Shown in pieces: positions 23,903 to 33,023 of a stretch of 64,000 bases of DNA (positions within the stretch are counted from its first letter, which is position 1; every line of letters begins with the position of its first letter). The stretch comes from CAYGZL01 sp964354345. Its GTDB lineage: Bacteria; Chloroflexota; Anaerolineae; Anaerolineales; UBA4823. The stretch lies in NCBI GenBank assembly GCA_964354345.1, contig CAYGZL010000146.1, positions 83,031-147,030 on the forward strand. The letters run 5' to 3'. Below the pieces are notes generated by a model. That model was not told where the DNA came from. It worked only from the letters and a program-made list of their open reading frames with translations, and searched no databases. Both the position numbers and the translations under genes were made by a program.

Positions 23903-26263
23903 GTGATTACCTGGGCAATGAACGATAGCACAGCACTGCGGAAGGAAAGCTCCGCCAGAGGTTCCGACGAACGTGCCGGGCAGGTGCGGAAGAGGGGTTC
24001 TGTGATCTGGTATGTTCTGCTGGCTGTGCTTGCTGTGGCGGGATCCCTGGCGGCTTTACTGATCCCTTTGTTAAATCAGGTGCTGTCACCCACCCTGCAG
24101 GTGGGTCAGGTAGCGCCCGAAGAGTACCGCGCGCCCCGGTCATATACATATAGCAGTGAAGTGCTGACAGCCCAGCGGCGCCAGGCGGAAGCCGCAGCGG
24201 TATTGGTGATTTATACGGCGCCTGACACGGGTATTGCGCGCCAGCAACGCGAGCGGTTACGCGCGGCGCTCGATTTTATCGCGAATGTGCGCGCGGATAC
24301 CCTGGCTACACCCGAGCAAAAACAAGAGGATTTGAATTCATTGGAGTATATTCGCCTGGACCAGATAACAGCACAGGCAGTGCTAACTTTGGGCGAGGCG
24401 CGCTGGCAAATTGTGCAGCAAGAAGCGACTGTGGTGCTGGAGAAAATGATGAGCGCCGCGGTGCGCCAAGATAATTTGGAGGCAGTGCGGAGCAGCGCTC
24501 TCGGCCTGGTGAACTTGTCTGTGCCAGAGGACCTGGCGCACTGGGTGGCGAACCTGGCTGCATCGTTTGTAATTCCCAATAGCCAGTACAGTGAAAGCGC
24601 TACCCAAACGGCGCGCCAGAAAGCAAGTGAATCGGTGGCACCGGTCACTCGCTCATTTGTAGCTAACCAAACAATCGTGCAGCGCGGCCAGGTGATAAGT
24701 GATGCCGACCTGGAAGCACTGCACCAATTTAGCCTGATCCAACCCCAACAGCGTTGGCAAGATTATGTCAGTCCGGCGGTGTTAGTGGTATTGATGGGCA
24801 CGTTCGTCCTGTTTTATCTGATACGCCAGGCGGAGTTGGTTAAAAATTTTCGTAGTATCGCGCTGATCACTGTGTTGTTTATCATATATTTGGTTGTTGC
24901 ACGCTTATTGATCCCGGCGCACACGGTGATTCCTTACGCCTTTCCGGTTGCAGCGTATACGTTGACTACAGCAGTGCTGTTTGGCACTGAGTTAGCAATG
25001 GTCACCTCCTTGCCCCTGGCAATCCTTGCCGCGTACAACCTTTCCAACTCACTCGACTTGACTATCTTTTATGTGGTGGGTAGTTTGTTAGGCGTTCTGG
25101 CCTTAGGCCGCGCCAGGAGGATGTCAGCTTTTATCTGGGCGGGTGTGGCAGTTGCGGTGTCGGGGGCAGCAGTAATTGTTGCTTATCGCTTGATGCTATC
25201 CTCCACCGATTGGATTGGTCTGGTTACACTGGGTGGCGCAGCGTTGTTCAATGGTTTAGTCACCGCCAGTTTGACAATCTTACTGGTTTCGGTTTTGGCG
25301 CAATTCTTGTCTGTGATGACCCCGATGCAACTCATTGATTTGAGCCGTCCTGATCACCCTTTATTGCAGTTGATTTTGCACGAGGCGCCGGGGACTTACC
25401 AGCACAGCTTGCAGCTCGCTAACCTGGCCGAGCAAGCTGCTGAACATATTGGGGCAGATGCACTGGTAACCCGCGTAGGAGCCCTGTATCATGATGCGGG
25501 GAAGGCGGTCAATCCAGCGTTCTTTATTGAAAACCAGTTGCCCGGTTTTATTAACCCGCATGATGATCTGGAACCATCCGCCAGTGCAACTGTGATTATT
25601 CGCCATGTCGCTGATGGATTGGAGTTGGCGAGGAAATATCGCTTGCCAGGCCGTATTCGGGATTTCATCTCAGAGCACCATGGCACTATGCAGACTCGCT
25701 ACCAGTATGTCCGCGCGGTTCAAGCCGTGAGTGGGGACGAAAGCCAGGTTGATCAAGAACGCTTCCGTTATCCAGGGCCGCGACCGCAAAGCCGTGAAAC
25801 TGCCATCTTGATGCTGGCAGACGGTTGCGAAGCGATCGTGCGTGCGGAACATCCACGGGGGGAGGACGAACTCCGTACGCTGATCAAAGGTGTTATTGAG
25901 GATCGTCTGGCCCAAGGCCAGTTGGACGGCACCAGTCTGACGCTTAATGATTTAGTGACCATTCGAGAATCATTCGTAGCTACGCTGCGCGGCGTTTTTC
26001 ATCCACGCGTTAACTATCCGAAGCTGGAGACAGCACGCCGGAGCGATACCGCCAGCAGTCTGATTGAATCCGAAGAAGAAAAGACCCGCCCGGTGGTCGA
26101 TCGCGGCGCTTCACAAGTTCCACTGACAGCGGCTCAGTCCACAGAAATTCAGGCCGCTCCGCGACCCGAGCCGCCGCCGCTAAGTTTTCCTACGGGAGAT
26201 GGCCAGCAAGCCGGGTCTTATGTATCTGCGCAGACCAATGGAACGCCAGCAGGTAGTGAATAA
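23903..26263 (+). CDS. pgpH: 7TM-HD cyclic-di-AMP phosphodiesterase (PgpH-like)
   Basis: The protein has 786 residues counted from the GTG at 23903; an ATG at 23921 is equally plausible. It has one N-terminal membrane helix, an extracellular 7TMR-HDED domain (about 70-290), seven membrane helices (about 295-480) and a cytoplasmic HD phosphohydrolase domain (about 500-650). His530-Asp531 form the HD pair in ALYHDAGK, with APGTYQHSLQLANLAEQA just before. The C-terminal tail is Pro-rich and low-complexity. This family degrades c-di-AMP. It is followed by ybeY and dgkA, the conserved Gram-positive order. Confidence 0.92.
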   Translation: MITWAMNDSTALRKESSARGSDERAGQVRKRGSVIWYVLLAVLAVAGSLAALLIPLLNQVLSPTLQVGQVAPEEYRAPRSYTYSSEVLTAQRRQAEAAAVLVIYTAPDTGIARQQRERLRAALDFIANVRADTLATPEQKQEDLNSLEYIRLDQITAQAVLTLGEARWQIVQQEATVVLEKMMSAAVRQDNLEAVRSSALGLVNLSVPEDLAHWVANLAASFVIPNSQYSESATQTARQKASESVAPVTRSFVANQTIVQRGQVISDADLEALHQFSLIQPQQRWQDYVSPAVLVVLMGTFVLFYLIRQAELVKNFRSIALITVLFIIYLVVARLLIPAHTVIPYAFPVAAYTLTTAVLFGTELAMVTSLPLAILAAYNLSNSLDLTIFYVVGSLLGVLALGRARRMSAFIWAGVAVAVSGAAVIVAYRLMLSSTDWIGLVTLGGAALFNGLVTASLTILLVSVLAQFLSVMTPMQLIDLSRPDHPLLQLILHEAPGTYQHSLQLANLAEQAAEHIGADALVTRVGALYHDAGKAVNPAFFIENQLPGFINPHDDLEPSASATVIIRHVADGLELARKYRLPGRIRDFISEHHGTMQTRYQYVRAVQAVSGDESQVDQERFRYPGPRPQSRETAILMLADGCEAIVRAEHPRGEDELRTLIKGVIEDRLAQGQLDGTSLTLNDLVTIRESFVATLRGVFHPRVNYPKLETARRSDTASSLIESEEEKTRPVVDRGASQVPLTAAQSTEIQAAPRPEPPPLSFPTGDGQQAGSYVSAQTNGTPAGSE

Positions 26264-26264
26264 G

Positions 26265-26732
26265 ATGATCTATATTCAGGTTTCTGAGGCATTACAGAAT
26301 GGCGGCTCCGCTGTTTCTTTCATTGACGTGGCGCTCCTGGAAAATGCTGCGCTTCAAACCCTGTGTCATCAAGCACAGACAGTTGCCGGTGATCTGACCC
26401 TGGTGATAACGAATGATGAACAATTGCGAGCGTTGAACCGGGATTTTCTAGGTATTGAATCAACCACCGATGTCTTATCCTTTCCTTCTGGCGAGGTTGA
26501 CCTGGATAGCCAGGTGGTGTATTTGGGAGATGTTGTGATCTCTTATCCCCGCGCCCGGCTTCAAGCTGAAGTTGGGGGTCATGCGTTGGAGGATGAGTTG
26601 TGTCTGCTGGTTGTCCATGGGGTGCTGCACCTGCTCGGTTATGATCATGCTGAAGAGATGGATCAGGCGCGCATGTGGGCAGTTCAGGCCGAAATCTTGG
26701 TTAAACTGGGCGCTCGTGCGTCGTTGCCATAA
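26265..26732 (+). CDS. ybeY: endoribonuclease YbeY
   Basis: The 155-residue protein carries the zinc motif HGVLHLLGYDH with three histidines, plus STTDVLSFP and YLGDVVIS. It matures rRNA and takes part in ribosome quality control. The start is the ATG at 26265, one base after the pgpH stop; a longer frame runs into pgpH but is unlikely. The stop overlaps the dgkA start (TAATG). Confidence 0.93.
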   Translation: MIYIQVSEALQNGGSAVSFIDVALLENAALQTLCHQAQTVAGDLTLVITNDEQLRALNRDFLGIESTTDVLSFPSGEVDLDSQVVYLGDVVISYPRARLQAEVGGHALEDELCLLVVHGVLHLLGYDHAEEMDQARMWAVQAEILVKLGARASLP

Positions 26733-27124
26733 TGCGCCATTTTCTGCTCAGCCGCGCCCGATCCTTTCAATATGCATTTGCGGGGTGGTGGTATGTCCTA
26801 CGCACGCAGCGCAATGCCTGGATCCATGCTACGATCAGCCTGGCGGTGTTGCTTATCTGTGCCTGGTTGCAACTCCGTAACTGGGAATGGGCGCTGGTCA
26901 TTGTTGCGATTGCGATGGTATGGACAGCCGAATTTTTAAATACAGCGCTGGAAGCGGTTGTTGACCTGGCCAGCCCGCAGCAACATCACCTGGCCAAAGT
27001 TGGAAAGGATGTGGGTGCGGCGGCAGTCTTGATCGCCGCGATCTCTGCGGTGCTAATCGGGCTGTTGCTCCTGGGGCCGCCGCTTTATGAAAAGGTTAAG
27101 ATGATTATTGAATCTGGATTTTAG
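26732..27124 (+). CDS. dgkA: diacylglycerol/undecaprenol kinase (DgkA family)
   Basis: The 130-residue integral membrane protein has three helices. The DgkA signature EFLNTALEAVVDL appears in WTAEFLNTALEAVVDLASPQQHHLAKVGKDVGAAAVL (split here by me at WTAEFLNTALEAVVD), with conserved Glu, Asn, Lys and Asp. In Gram-positive-type bacteria this enzyme phosphorylates undecaprenol. It is translationally coupled to ybeY. Confidence 0.92.
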   Translation: MRHFLLSRARSFQYAFAGWWYVLRTQRNAWIHATISLAVLLICAWLQLRNWEWALVIVAIAMVWTAEFLNTALEAVVDLASPQQHHLAKVGKDVGAAAVLIAAISAVLIGLLLLGPPLYEKVKMIIESGF

Positions 27125-27201
27125 ATTTTGGAATTTGGATGGGGTGAGTTTACAGGTTAATTGCGATATGAGCAATGCAGGCAAGATGGAGAGGGATTGG
27201 G

Positions 27202-28050
27202 ATGGGTGACATGTTTCGGTTTGGTACGGTGGGAGCGCCGATTTCGACGCCGAAGAAACCAGGCGGGAGTGTTGGGGCGATCTCACATTCAGCGCAGCTG
27301 GGGCTGGCAGCGATGGAGTTGGGTTGGGTGCAATCGGTGCGGGTAACCGAACAGACCTGTGCGGCGATTCGCGCTGCAGGCCTAAAGATGGATGTGGCGC
27401 TTAGCGTCCATGCCCCGTATTTTATCAACCTGAATGCCAATGAAGAAGAATGGCCGAAATCGCGCAAGCGTCTGATGGATGCGGCACATTATGGCAACCT
27501 GGCTGGCGCGACGGACATAATCTTCCATCCCGGGTCTTACTTCGGTTTATCACCGGAACAGGTTTTACCGCTTGCCATTGATCGGCTGCGGGGATGTGTC
27601 GAGGAGTTACGTACAGCGGGGAATCCGGTTATTTTACGACCTGAGACCATGGGGAAGACGGCCTTGCTTGGCTCATTGGAGGATGCCCTGGCGCTGAGCC
27701 GCGCGATTCCGGGGGTGCAGCCGTGCGTGGATTGCGCTCATCTGCACGCCCGTGCCGGCGATGGCTCAATGAACACCTACACTGAATGGGTTGCGGTCTT
27801 GGAAACCTACCGGCAGGCTATCGGGGAAGAAAGCTTGCACAGTTTGCATATCCACCTCTCCGGAATAGAGTATGGTCCGAAAGGAGAGCGGAATCACTTG
27901 ATGCTGGACGAAGCTGACCTGGATGTGAAGGATCTCTTCCTGGCGCTGCGAGATTTCGGATGTCGCGGGCGGATCTTGTGCGAAAGCCCGGTGATGGAAG
28001 ATGACGCCGTGAAGTTAATGCAGATTTGGGGGAATGTTGCAGAACGGTAG
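27202..28050 (+). CDS. nfo: endonuclease IV (AP endonuclease, TIM-barrel)
   Basis: The 282-residue protein fits the AP endonuclease 2 family: SVHAPYFINLNA, DIIFHPGSYFG, PVILRPETMGK, CVDCAHLHARAG, and HSLHIHLSG, which supply the three-zinc ligands. It cuts DNA 5' of abasic sites. GGAGAGGG stands before the ATG at 27202; an earlier ATG at 27175 lacks a ribosome site. The next gene, a uracil-DNA glycosylase, overlaps its last 17 bases, so one transcript encodes two consecutive base-excision repair steps. The architecture is slightly divergent from classical Nfo. Confidence 0.88.
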   Translation: MGDMFRFGTVGAPISTPKKPGGSVGAISHSAQLGLAAMELGWVQSVRVTEQTCAAIRAAGLKMDVALSVHAPYFINLNANEEEWPKSRKRLMDAAHYGNLAGATDIIFHPGSYFGLSPEQVLPLAIDRLRGCVEELRTAGNPVILRPETMGKTALLGSLEDALALSRAIPGVQPCVDCAHLHARAGDGSMNTYTEWVAVLETYRQAIGEESLHSLHIHLSGIEYGPKGERNHLMLDEADLDVKDLFLALRDFGCRGRILCESPVMEDDAVKLMQIWGNVAER

Positions 28051-28681
28051 TTCCAATGCGCATCCTGCCGGAGGCCTGGACTCAGATAATCCGGCGCGAG
28101 TGTTGGCTGAAGTCCAGGCATGTATGCGTACTTGCCGGTTGTGCCTGGATGCTGGCTATGAGATCTTCCCGCGGGCTATCTTCTCTGGCGATGCGGGGGG
28201 GCGCGTGATGATTATTGGTCAGGCGCCTGGAATCACAGAGAAGGAGGCCGGGAGACCGTTTAATGCTGGCAGCGGGACGCGCCTGTTTCAATGGTTGGTA
28301 CAGGTTGGGATTGATGAAAGCTGGTTCCGCCGCACGCAATATATGACCTCGGTGACTAAATGTTACCCGGGTCGCTCAAAATCTGGCAGTGGAGACCGGG
28401 TTCCTGAACGGGAGGAACAAGAGTTCTGCAGGCCTTACCTGGAGCAAGAGATGGCGTTGGTGAATCCCGACCTGATCATACCGGTCGGGCGCCTGGCGAT
28501 CAGCCGTTTTTACGGGAATGATTTTTCTCTAGTCGAGGTGATTGGCGGCCAAAAGCAGGTGAATGGGCGGTGGGTGGTACCGCTTCCGCATCCCTCGGGA
28601 GCCAGTCGCTGGCACCAGGTTGCCCAGAACCGGGCACACCTCCAGCAGGCGCTCGCTTTAATTGGCGAGCACACGAAGTGA
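28034..28681 (+). CDS. uracil-DNA glycosylase superfamily protein
   Basis: The 215-residue protein has motif 1 GQAPGITEKEAGRPF, the Asn-poor middle TSVTKCYPGRSKSG, VGRLAISRFYG, and motif 2 PLPHPSGASRWH. An N-terminal CMRTCRLC could hold two of the cysteines of an iron-sulfur cluster, as in family 4/5 UDGs, but I could not place a full set. It probably excises uracil or related bases. It overlaps nfo by 17 bp. Confidence 0.85.
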   Translation: MLQNGSSNAHPAGGLDSDNPARVLAEVQACMRTCRLCLDAGYEIFPRAIFSGDAGGRVMIIGQAPGITEKEAGRPFNAGSGTRLFQWLVQVGIDESWFRRTQYMTSVTKCYPGRSKSGSGDRVPEREEQEFCRPYLEQEMALVNPDLIIPVGRLAISRFYGNDFSLVEVIGGQKQVNGRWVVPLPHPSGASRWHQVAQNRAHLQQALALIGEHTK

Positions 28682-28737
28682 CTCTGTTTGTTTCCCGAGC
28701 AAAATTCGTGGAGTGGTAGATCTACCTCAACAATGCG

Positions 28738-29679
28738 CTAAGGCTGAAGGATTTCAACTATGGCTTGAGCGCGGTGCTCCTTGAGCCAGTCCTGCACAGC
28801 CAGGTTTTGTAACCCCAGCCGTGCTTGTGGCTCGAGCAGGCGTTGCGGGTCACGTTCGATCACCATTAAAATTAGAAAACCGGTTTGAGTTTGAATCACC
28901 GGACTGTATTTACCAGGCTCGAGGTTGAAGACGGCTTCGTCCAGCTTTGGATCGGTCAGGTAGCCGCGCGGGAACCAGCCCAGGTCGCCTTGCTTCACCG
29001 AGTCATATTGGGTCGCCAGCGCCAGAAAATCTTCACCAGCCTGGAGCAGCGCATAAACCTGGCTGGCCTGATCTGCATTGTAGGTCAATATCTGGCGGGC
29101 ATGCACTTGCTCAACCTTTTGGGGCACCTGGGTCGCAATTTTGTCACGCATCCAGGCTGCCGCGGCTCCTATGGATAGGTCGCGCCGGAAACCAGGCTCG
29201 TCGTAACTGTTGGCTTTCATCCAATCCTGGAATACCTGAATACCGCCAGCCTGTTGGATCACCTGTTCCAGGCGTGCCTGGAGCGCTTTCTCGTCCAGGG
29301 TGAAACCTTGGGAAATGGCAGCTTGCGCCAGGAGCGCCTGAACGATCAAGGCCTCTTGAACTTGTTGTTTCTCATCAGAAGTCAGGTCGCGACCAACTGC
29401 ACTGCGAAAACGGGCCAGCTCACCCTGGTATTGCGAGAGCGGGATACCCAGTTCGTTGACGCGCATCGCCAGGGGCTCAGGCGTGGGTGAGGGTGGAAGA
29501 GGCGTAGGCGTGGTTGGAGCACTTGGTGTGGATGTCGGGGTGGTAGACTCTGCCTGTATTACAGTGGAGAGCGGCTTGGGAGTCGAATTGGAACGCTGGC
29601 AGGCGCTGAGCAAGATGAGCAACCCGCTCAAGCAGAGTAATTTTAGAGCAGTTACAAGCGGTTTTTGGAAAGGACCCAT
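28738..29679 (-). CDS. PrsA/SurA-like peptidyl-prolyl isomerase lipoprotein
   Basis: The 313-residue protein has a lipoprotein signal peptide (LILLSAC, Cys27), a Thr/Pro-rich linker (about 35-70), a SurA-N-like helical region (about 75-185) and one parvulin (PpiC) domain (about 195-285). The parvulin part includes HARQILTYNADQASQVYALL, GDLGWFPRGYL and LEPGKYSPVIQTQTGFLI. It would assist folding of secreted proteins outside the membrane. The -10 box TATAAT lies 10 nt before the ATG, so its leader would be only a few bases. Confidence 0.87.
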   Translation of the reverse strand: MGPFQKPLVTALKLLCLSGLLILLSACQRSNSTPKPLSTVIQAESTTPTSTPSAPTTPTPLPPSPTPEPLAMRVNELGIPLSQYQGELARFRSAVGRDLTSDEKQQVQEALIVQALLAQAAISQGFTLDEKALQARLEQVIQQAGGIQVFQDWMKANSYDEPGFRRDLSIGAAAAWMRDKIATQVPQKVEQVHARQILTYNADQASQVYALLQAGEDFLALATQYDSVKQGDLGWFPRGYLTDPKLDEAVFNLEPGKYSPVIQTQTGFLILMVIERDPQRLLEPQARLGLQNLAVQDWLKEHRAQAIVEILQP

Positions 29680-29689
29680 AACGGGGTAG

Positions 29690-29695
29690 ATTATA
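29690..29695 (-). promoter_or_regulatory. -10 box of the foldase gene
   Basis: TATAAT on the - strand stands 10 nt upstream of the ATG at 29679. The transcript would carry a 3-4 nt leader and no ribosome site. Confidence 0.5.
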
Positions 29696-29778
29696 CCCGC
29701 GTTTTGAAGACGAAGCGTTCACCTCTGTTAGGTTGATTTTATAATGCCGGCTGGTTGGCGAATGGTGAAGAAATTTGC

Positions 29779-29807
29779 TTGGCTTGCAACCTGTTAACTG
29801 TTAAAAT
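29779..29807 (+). promoter_or_regulatory. candidate promoter of the ATP-grasp gene
   Basis: TTGGCT (29779-29784), 17-bp spacer, TAAAAT (29802-29807). It lies in the divergent gap between the foldase and ATP-grasp genes. Confidence 0.45.
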
Positions 29808-29945
29808 ATGGTATCGTGTAAACCGAATACAAAGTTGTAGACTAAAAGCAAAGCGGTGCTGCCGTCAGTATCGATTGTCTTCTACAGAAGGTTTATAAAC
29901 GGTGGAGCAAAAAAATTATCCAACGTGGTCAGGCTGGTACACCAT

Positions 29946-30968
29946 ATGAATATTTACCACTGCCGCACTGATCTGCCAGTGGTACTGCTTTATAACCTTG
30001 ATCCATCCTGGTCACGCGAAGACATCCAGGATTGTCACGACTCGGCGCACCTGTTAATGAATTCCTTGATCGAGGTCGGTCATCCTGTTCAGGAAGTGTG
30101 TGTGCAATCAGCTGAACTGGAAACAGCTCTGGAAGGTATAAACCCTGATGAGAACCTGATCTTTAACTGGTGCGAAGAGCTATCCGGTATTCCTCGCAGT
30201 GCATACCGCGTCGCCCAATCCCTTGACCAGATGGGTTTCACCTATACTGGTTCTGATGCAAATGCGCTGGCCTTCAGCCAGGATAAACGCCTGGTTAAGG
30301 CACGTTTGGACACCCAAAATATCCCAACACCAAAATGGCAAATCTCTCTAGCCCCCCATCCTAATGGCTGGGATTGTTTTCCGGCAATCGTAAAACCGGT
30401 TTTTGAGCATTGTAGCTTCGGAGTCACGCGCGACGCTGTTGTCCAATCGCGAGGCGAACTGGCAGATCGGATTCATTACGTACTGGAAACCTTTAAGCAG
30501 CCAGCCCTGGTCGAGGAGTTTATTGACGGACGTGAGTTCCACATTGGCGTGCTGGGTAACGGCGATCTTCATACGCTGCCTCCTGGCGAGATGGATTTCT
30601 CAGCTTTCGCTGATGTAAAAGACCGCCTGTGCACCTTTGAATCGAAGTTCGATCCGCGCTCTCCGTCTTACAACCTGATTGAGCTTCGCTTGCCTGCCCC
30701 CCTCACACCAGGTGAACAATGCCAGATCGAGGATCTGGCTCGAATGGCGTATCGCGCGATAAGCTGTCGTGACTATGCCCGTTTGGATTTCCGTCTACGT
30801 GAGGGGGTTTTCTATGTGTTGGATGTCAATCCAAACGCTGACCTCAGCCCCGATACCAGTCTGGCGATGTCAGCAGAAATAACCGGTTTGTCTTATGGGC
30901 AGTTAGGTAGCCTGTTAATCAATCTTGCAGCTCAACGACACCCATCTCGCTTAGACTGGCATGCTTAG
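29946..30968 (+). CDS. D-alanine-D-alanine ligase-like ATP-grasp enzyme
   Basis: The 340-residue protein (from the ATG at 29946; an in-frame GTG at 29856 would add 30 residues) has the ATP-grasp fold. ATP-grasp features include PAIVKPVFEHCSFGV (ATP loop), LVEEFIDGREFHIGVLG, ARLDFRLREGVFYVLDVNPN (metal-binding Asp, Asn) and ADLSPDTSLAMSA. The family links a carboxylate to an amino group. It differs enough from true Ddl, lacking the canonical PGF/EVNTLPG block, that the substrate is open. It is monocistronic and next to a decayed transporter gene. Confidence 0.8.
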   Translation: MNIYHCRTDLPVVLLYNLDPSWSREDIQDCHDSAHLLMNSLIEVGHPVQEVCVQSAELETALEGINPDENLIFNWCEELSGIPRSAYRVAQSLDQMGFTYTGSDANALAFSQDKRLVKARLDTQNIPTPKWQISLAPHPNGWDCFPAIVKPVFEHCSFGVTRDAVVQSRGELADRIHYVLETFKQPALVEEFIDGREFHIGVLGNGDLHTLPPGEMDFSAFADVKDRLCTFESKFDPRSPSYNLIELRLPAPLTPGEQCQIEDLARMAYRAISCRDYARLDFRLREGVFYVLDVNPNADLSPDTSLAMSAEITGLSYGQLGSLLINLAAQRHPSRLDWHA

Positions 30969-31009
30969 GAAGGAGATGGTGCAAGGTCATGATTATGCAA
31001 TGTATGAAA

Positions 31010-31441
31010 CACAGCGTCTTTTCAATCTTTTGCCTGATGTTGATTTCGTGCATGATATTGGCGCAGTCGAGATCCCCCGCCCTTCTCCCGAAGAACTTGA
31101 CCACCCGGTGAGTGCTGATTGCGCTCTGTGGCGCGATCCTGTTGTTTTTTCTGGAAGAACCGCTTGATCTCAGTCCGGTCTTCGTGACATTGAGCGCAAC
31201 AGCAGTTGTGCTAGGCTGGGAGCGACCCAACATCTGCTGTTCAAATCGTTTTCACGCAAATTGCTGAAGCCACTTCCTTGTCCGAAGTGGTGACAATGAT
31301 TGCCCCGATTAAATTCGGCGCGGACGACATGGCCATTGGCAACCTTTTGGTAACAATTTGGTCAATATATTCGCCCTCGGTCTGACCGATGTGTTCTACC
31401 TGCAAGGGCGCTTTTTGGATGGGGAAGAAGGTGAAGGTTAA
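31010..31441 (+). pseudogene. decayed membrane transporter, CaCA (Na+/Ca2+ exchanger)-like remnant
   Basis: No single frame is open, but consecutive pieces in different frames look like transporter sequence. From 31112: VLIALCGAILLFFLEEP with a following hydrophobic stretch. From about 31257, another frame: QIAEATSLSEVVTMIAPIKF plus GADDMAIGNLL. From 31349, the first frame again: GNNLVNIFALGLTDVFYLQG. The last two pieces match the alpha-repeat and following region of CaCA exchangers (EATSLPELVTxxAAxxxGAPDxAxGNxxGSNLFN). The first piece could instead belong to an ArsB/NhaD-type permease. At least two frameshifts and internal stops make it non-functional. The rest of the 580-bp gap before pheS holds the T-box. 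Confidence 0.7.
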
Positions 31442-31481
31442 ATTGTGGACGGTATGAGCGTCATCATCGAGAGGTGGCATC

Positions 31482-31509
31482 TTGACAGATAGTCCTTTTT
31501 ATAGATAAT
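31482..31509 (+). promoter_or_regulatory. candidate promoter of the pheS T-box leader
   Basis: TTGACA (31482-31487) is spaced 16 bp from GATAAT (31504-31509). A TATAAT at 31528-31533 is an alternative -10. Confidence 0.5.
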
Positions 31510-31539
31510 AGTATTTAACAATTGATCTATAATGGCTAC

Positions 31540-31935
31540 GACGGAGGAAAGTAAGTTGGCGACGGAACTGCGGTTCCGATAAGTCAACAGGGAGGTCGAG
31601 GGCATTGACTGAGACCCTCACCGGATAAAAACCAACCGAAGTTCCCTCTTGAGCTGCCCGGGTGAATAGCAGTGAGGTGATTCACTCGGTTCAGGACGGC
31701 AAATTGCCGTTCTGGGCGGAGTCTAATTAAAACTTAGTAGTCCGGGCCACACCCCCAGTGTTAGCAGGGGCTGAGATTCGGAAGACCGGATCACTGCAGG
31801 ATGCTGGTTCCGCAGTTGTGGATTCTGTATCTGTTTTTCCTGATCTCTGATGAGTTGGACTGCTTCCAGCAGCCAAGTCGGGTGGTACCGCGGGATTGAG
31901 CTCCCGTCCCTACGCTGGGATGGGAGTTTTTGTTT
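31540..31935 (+). promoter_or_regulatory. T-box riboswitch controlling pheST
   Basis: The leader contains the T-box core GGGTGGTACCGCGG (31880-31893), which pairs with the uncharged tRNA acceptor end. A terminator hairpin follows at once (CTCCCGTCCC, 6-nt loop, GGGATGGGAG, T5; 31901-31931). Stem I closes GAGG with CCTC, and the triplet next to it is TTC (31642-31644), a Phe codon, as the specifier. It leads directly to pheS, so uncharged tRNA-Phe should turn on the operon. Confidence 0.92.
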
Positions 31936-31949
31936 AAGAGGAGGTGGAT

Positions 31950-33011
31950 ATGTTGGCACAATTGGATCAATACGAACGGGCCGGTTTGGCCGATCTGGTT
32001 AACGTGCCAGACGAAGCAGCTTTGGAGCAGTGGCGGGTGGCGCACCTGGGGCGCAATTCTCCATTGATGCAGGTGTTTGATCAGCTCGGGTCATTGTCCA
32101 GGGAAGAGCGACCGGCGATTGGAAGGCGGGCGAATGAGGTTAAGAAAGCGTTTGAGGCAGCTTACACCGCCAGGCTTGAGTCGGTGCGGCGGTTGGTTTT
32201 GATCCAATCGCTGGCTTCCGAGCGGTTGGATGTAACTTTACCCGGTCGCCCAACACCTTTGGGTCGTTTGCATCCGGACACTCAAATCCTGCGCGAGATG
32301 TACCAGGTATTCGGTGAAATGGGTTTCCAGGTTTTTCGCTCGCGCGAGGTGGAAACCGATGAAAATAACTTCCAATTGTTGAACTTCCCAGTTGGGCATC
32401 CGGCGCGCGATATGCAGGATACGTTTTTCATTGAGGTCGGCGGGCAGCGCGGTGAAAATCCAGTCTTGCTGCGTACGCACACCTCCCCTGGTCAAATCCA
32501 TGCCATGCGTTACTTCGCCGCGATGCAGCCAGATAATCCACCGCCGGTGCGCATCGTCCTGCCGGGGATGTGCTACCGCTACGAGCAGGTGACCACGCGG
32601 CATGAGATGCAGTTTGAGCAACTTGAGGGGCTGGCGGTTGGGCCGGCAATCACCTTTGGCGATCTGAAAGGCACGCTGGCGGATTTCGCTCGCCGGATGT
32701 TTGGTCCGAGGGTCCGCACCCGTTTTCGCGCCTCATACTTCCCCTTCACGGAACCAAGCGCTGAGTACGATATTGAGTGCTTTGTTTGCGGAGGAAAAGG
32801 CTGCAATGTTTGTAAGAACAGCGGCTGGTTGGAGATCGGCGGTTGCGGGATGGTGCATCCGGTGGTATTACGTAATGGCGGTTATGATCCAGAGCGGTAT
32901 ACCGGCTACGCGTTCGGTTTAGGTCCGCAGCGTGTGGCGATGTTGCGCTACCGGATCGAAGATATTCGCCTGTTCTGGCAGAATGACCTGCGTTTCCTGG
33001 AGCAGTTCTAA
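31950..33011 (+). CDS. pheS: phenylalanine-tRNA ligase alpha subunit
   Basis: The 353-residue protein has an N-terminal coiled coil (about 1-90) and the class II catalytic domain with FRSREVETDENNFQLLN, the motif 2 region RTHTSPGQIHAM, PGMCYRYEQ, and motif 3 AFGLGPQRVAMLRYRIEDIR. The ATG at 31950 has GAGGAGGT before it. It forms the alpha2beta2 enzyme with PheT, 12 bp downstream. A CVCGGKGCNVC-like cysteine cluster (FVCGGKGCNVCKNSG) lies before motif 3, as is common for PheS. Confidence 0.95.
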   Translation: MLAQLDQYERAGLADLVNVPDEAALEQWRVAHLGRNSPLMQVFDQLGSLSREERPAIGRRANEVKKAFEAAYTARLESVRRLVLIQSLASERLDVTLPGRPTPLGRLHPDTQILREMYQVFGEMGFQVFRSREVETDENNFQLLNFPVGHPARDMQDTFFIEVGGQRGENPVLLRTHTSPGQIHAMRYFAAMQPDNPPPVRIVLPGMCYRYEQVTTRHEMQFEQLEGLAVGPAITFGDLKGTLADFARRMFGPRVRTRFRASYFPFTEPSAEYDIECFVCGGKGCNVCKNSGWLEIGGCGMVHPVVLRNGGYDPERYTGYAFGLGPQRVAMLRYRIEDIRLFWQNDLRFLEQF

Positions 33012-33023
33012 GCGAGGTAGAAG

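Noticed and set aside
30961..31167. 68-codon frame after the ATP-grasp gene
   Set aside because: Overlaps the decayed transporter region and changes frame where the transporter similarity continues; better explained as part of the pseudogene or its flank.
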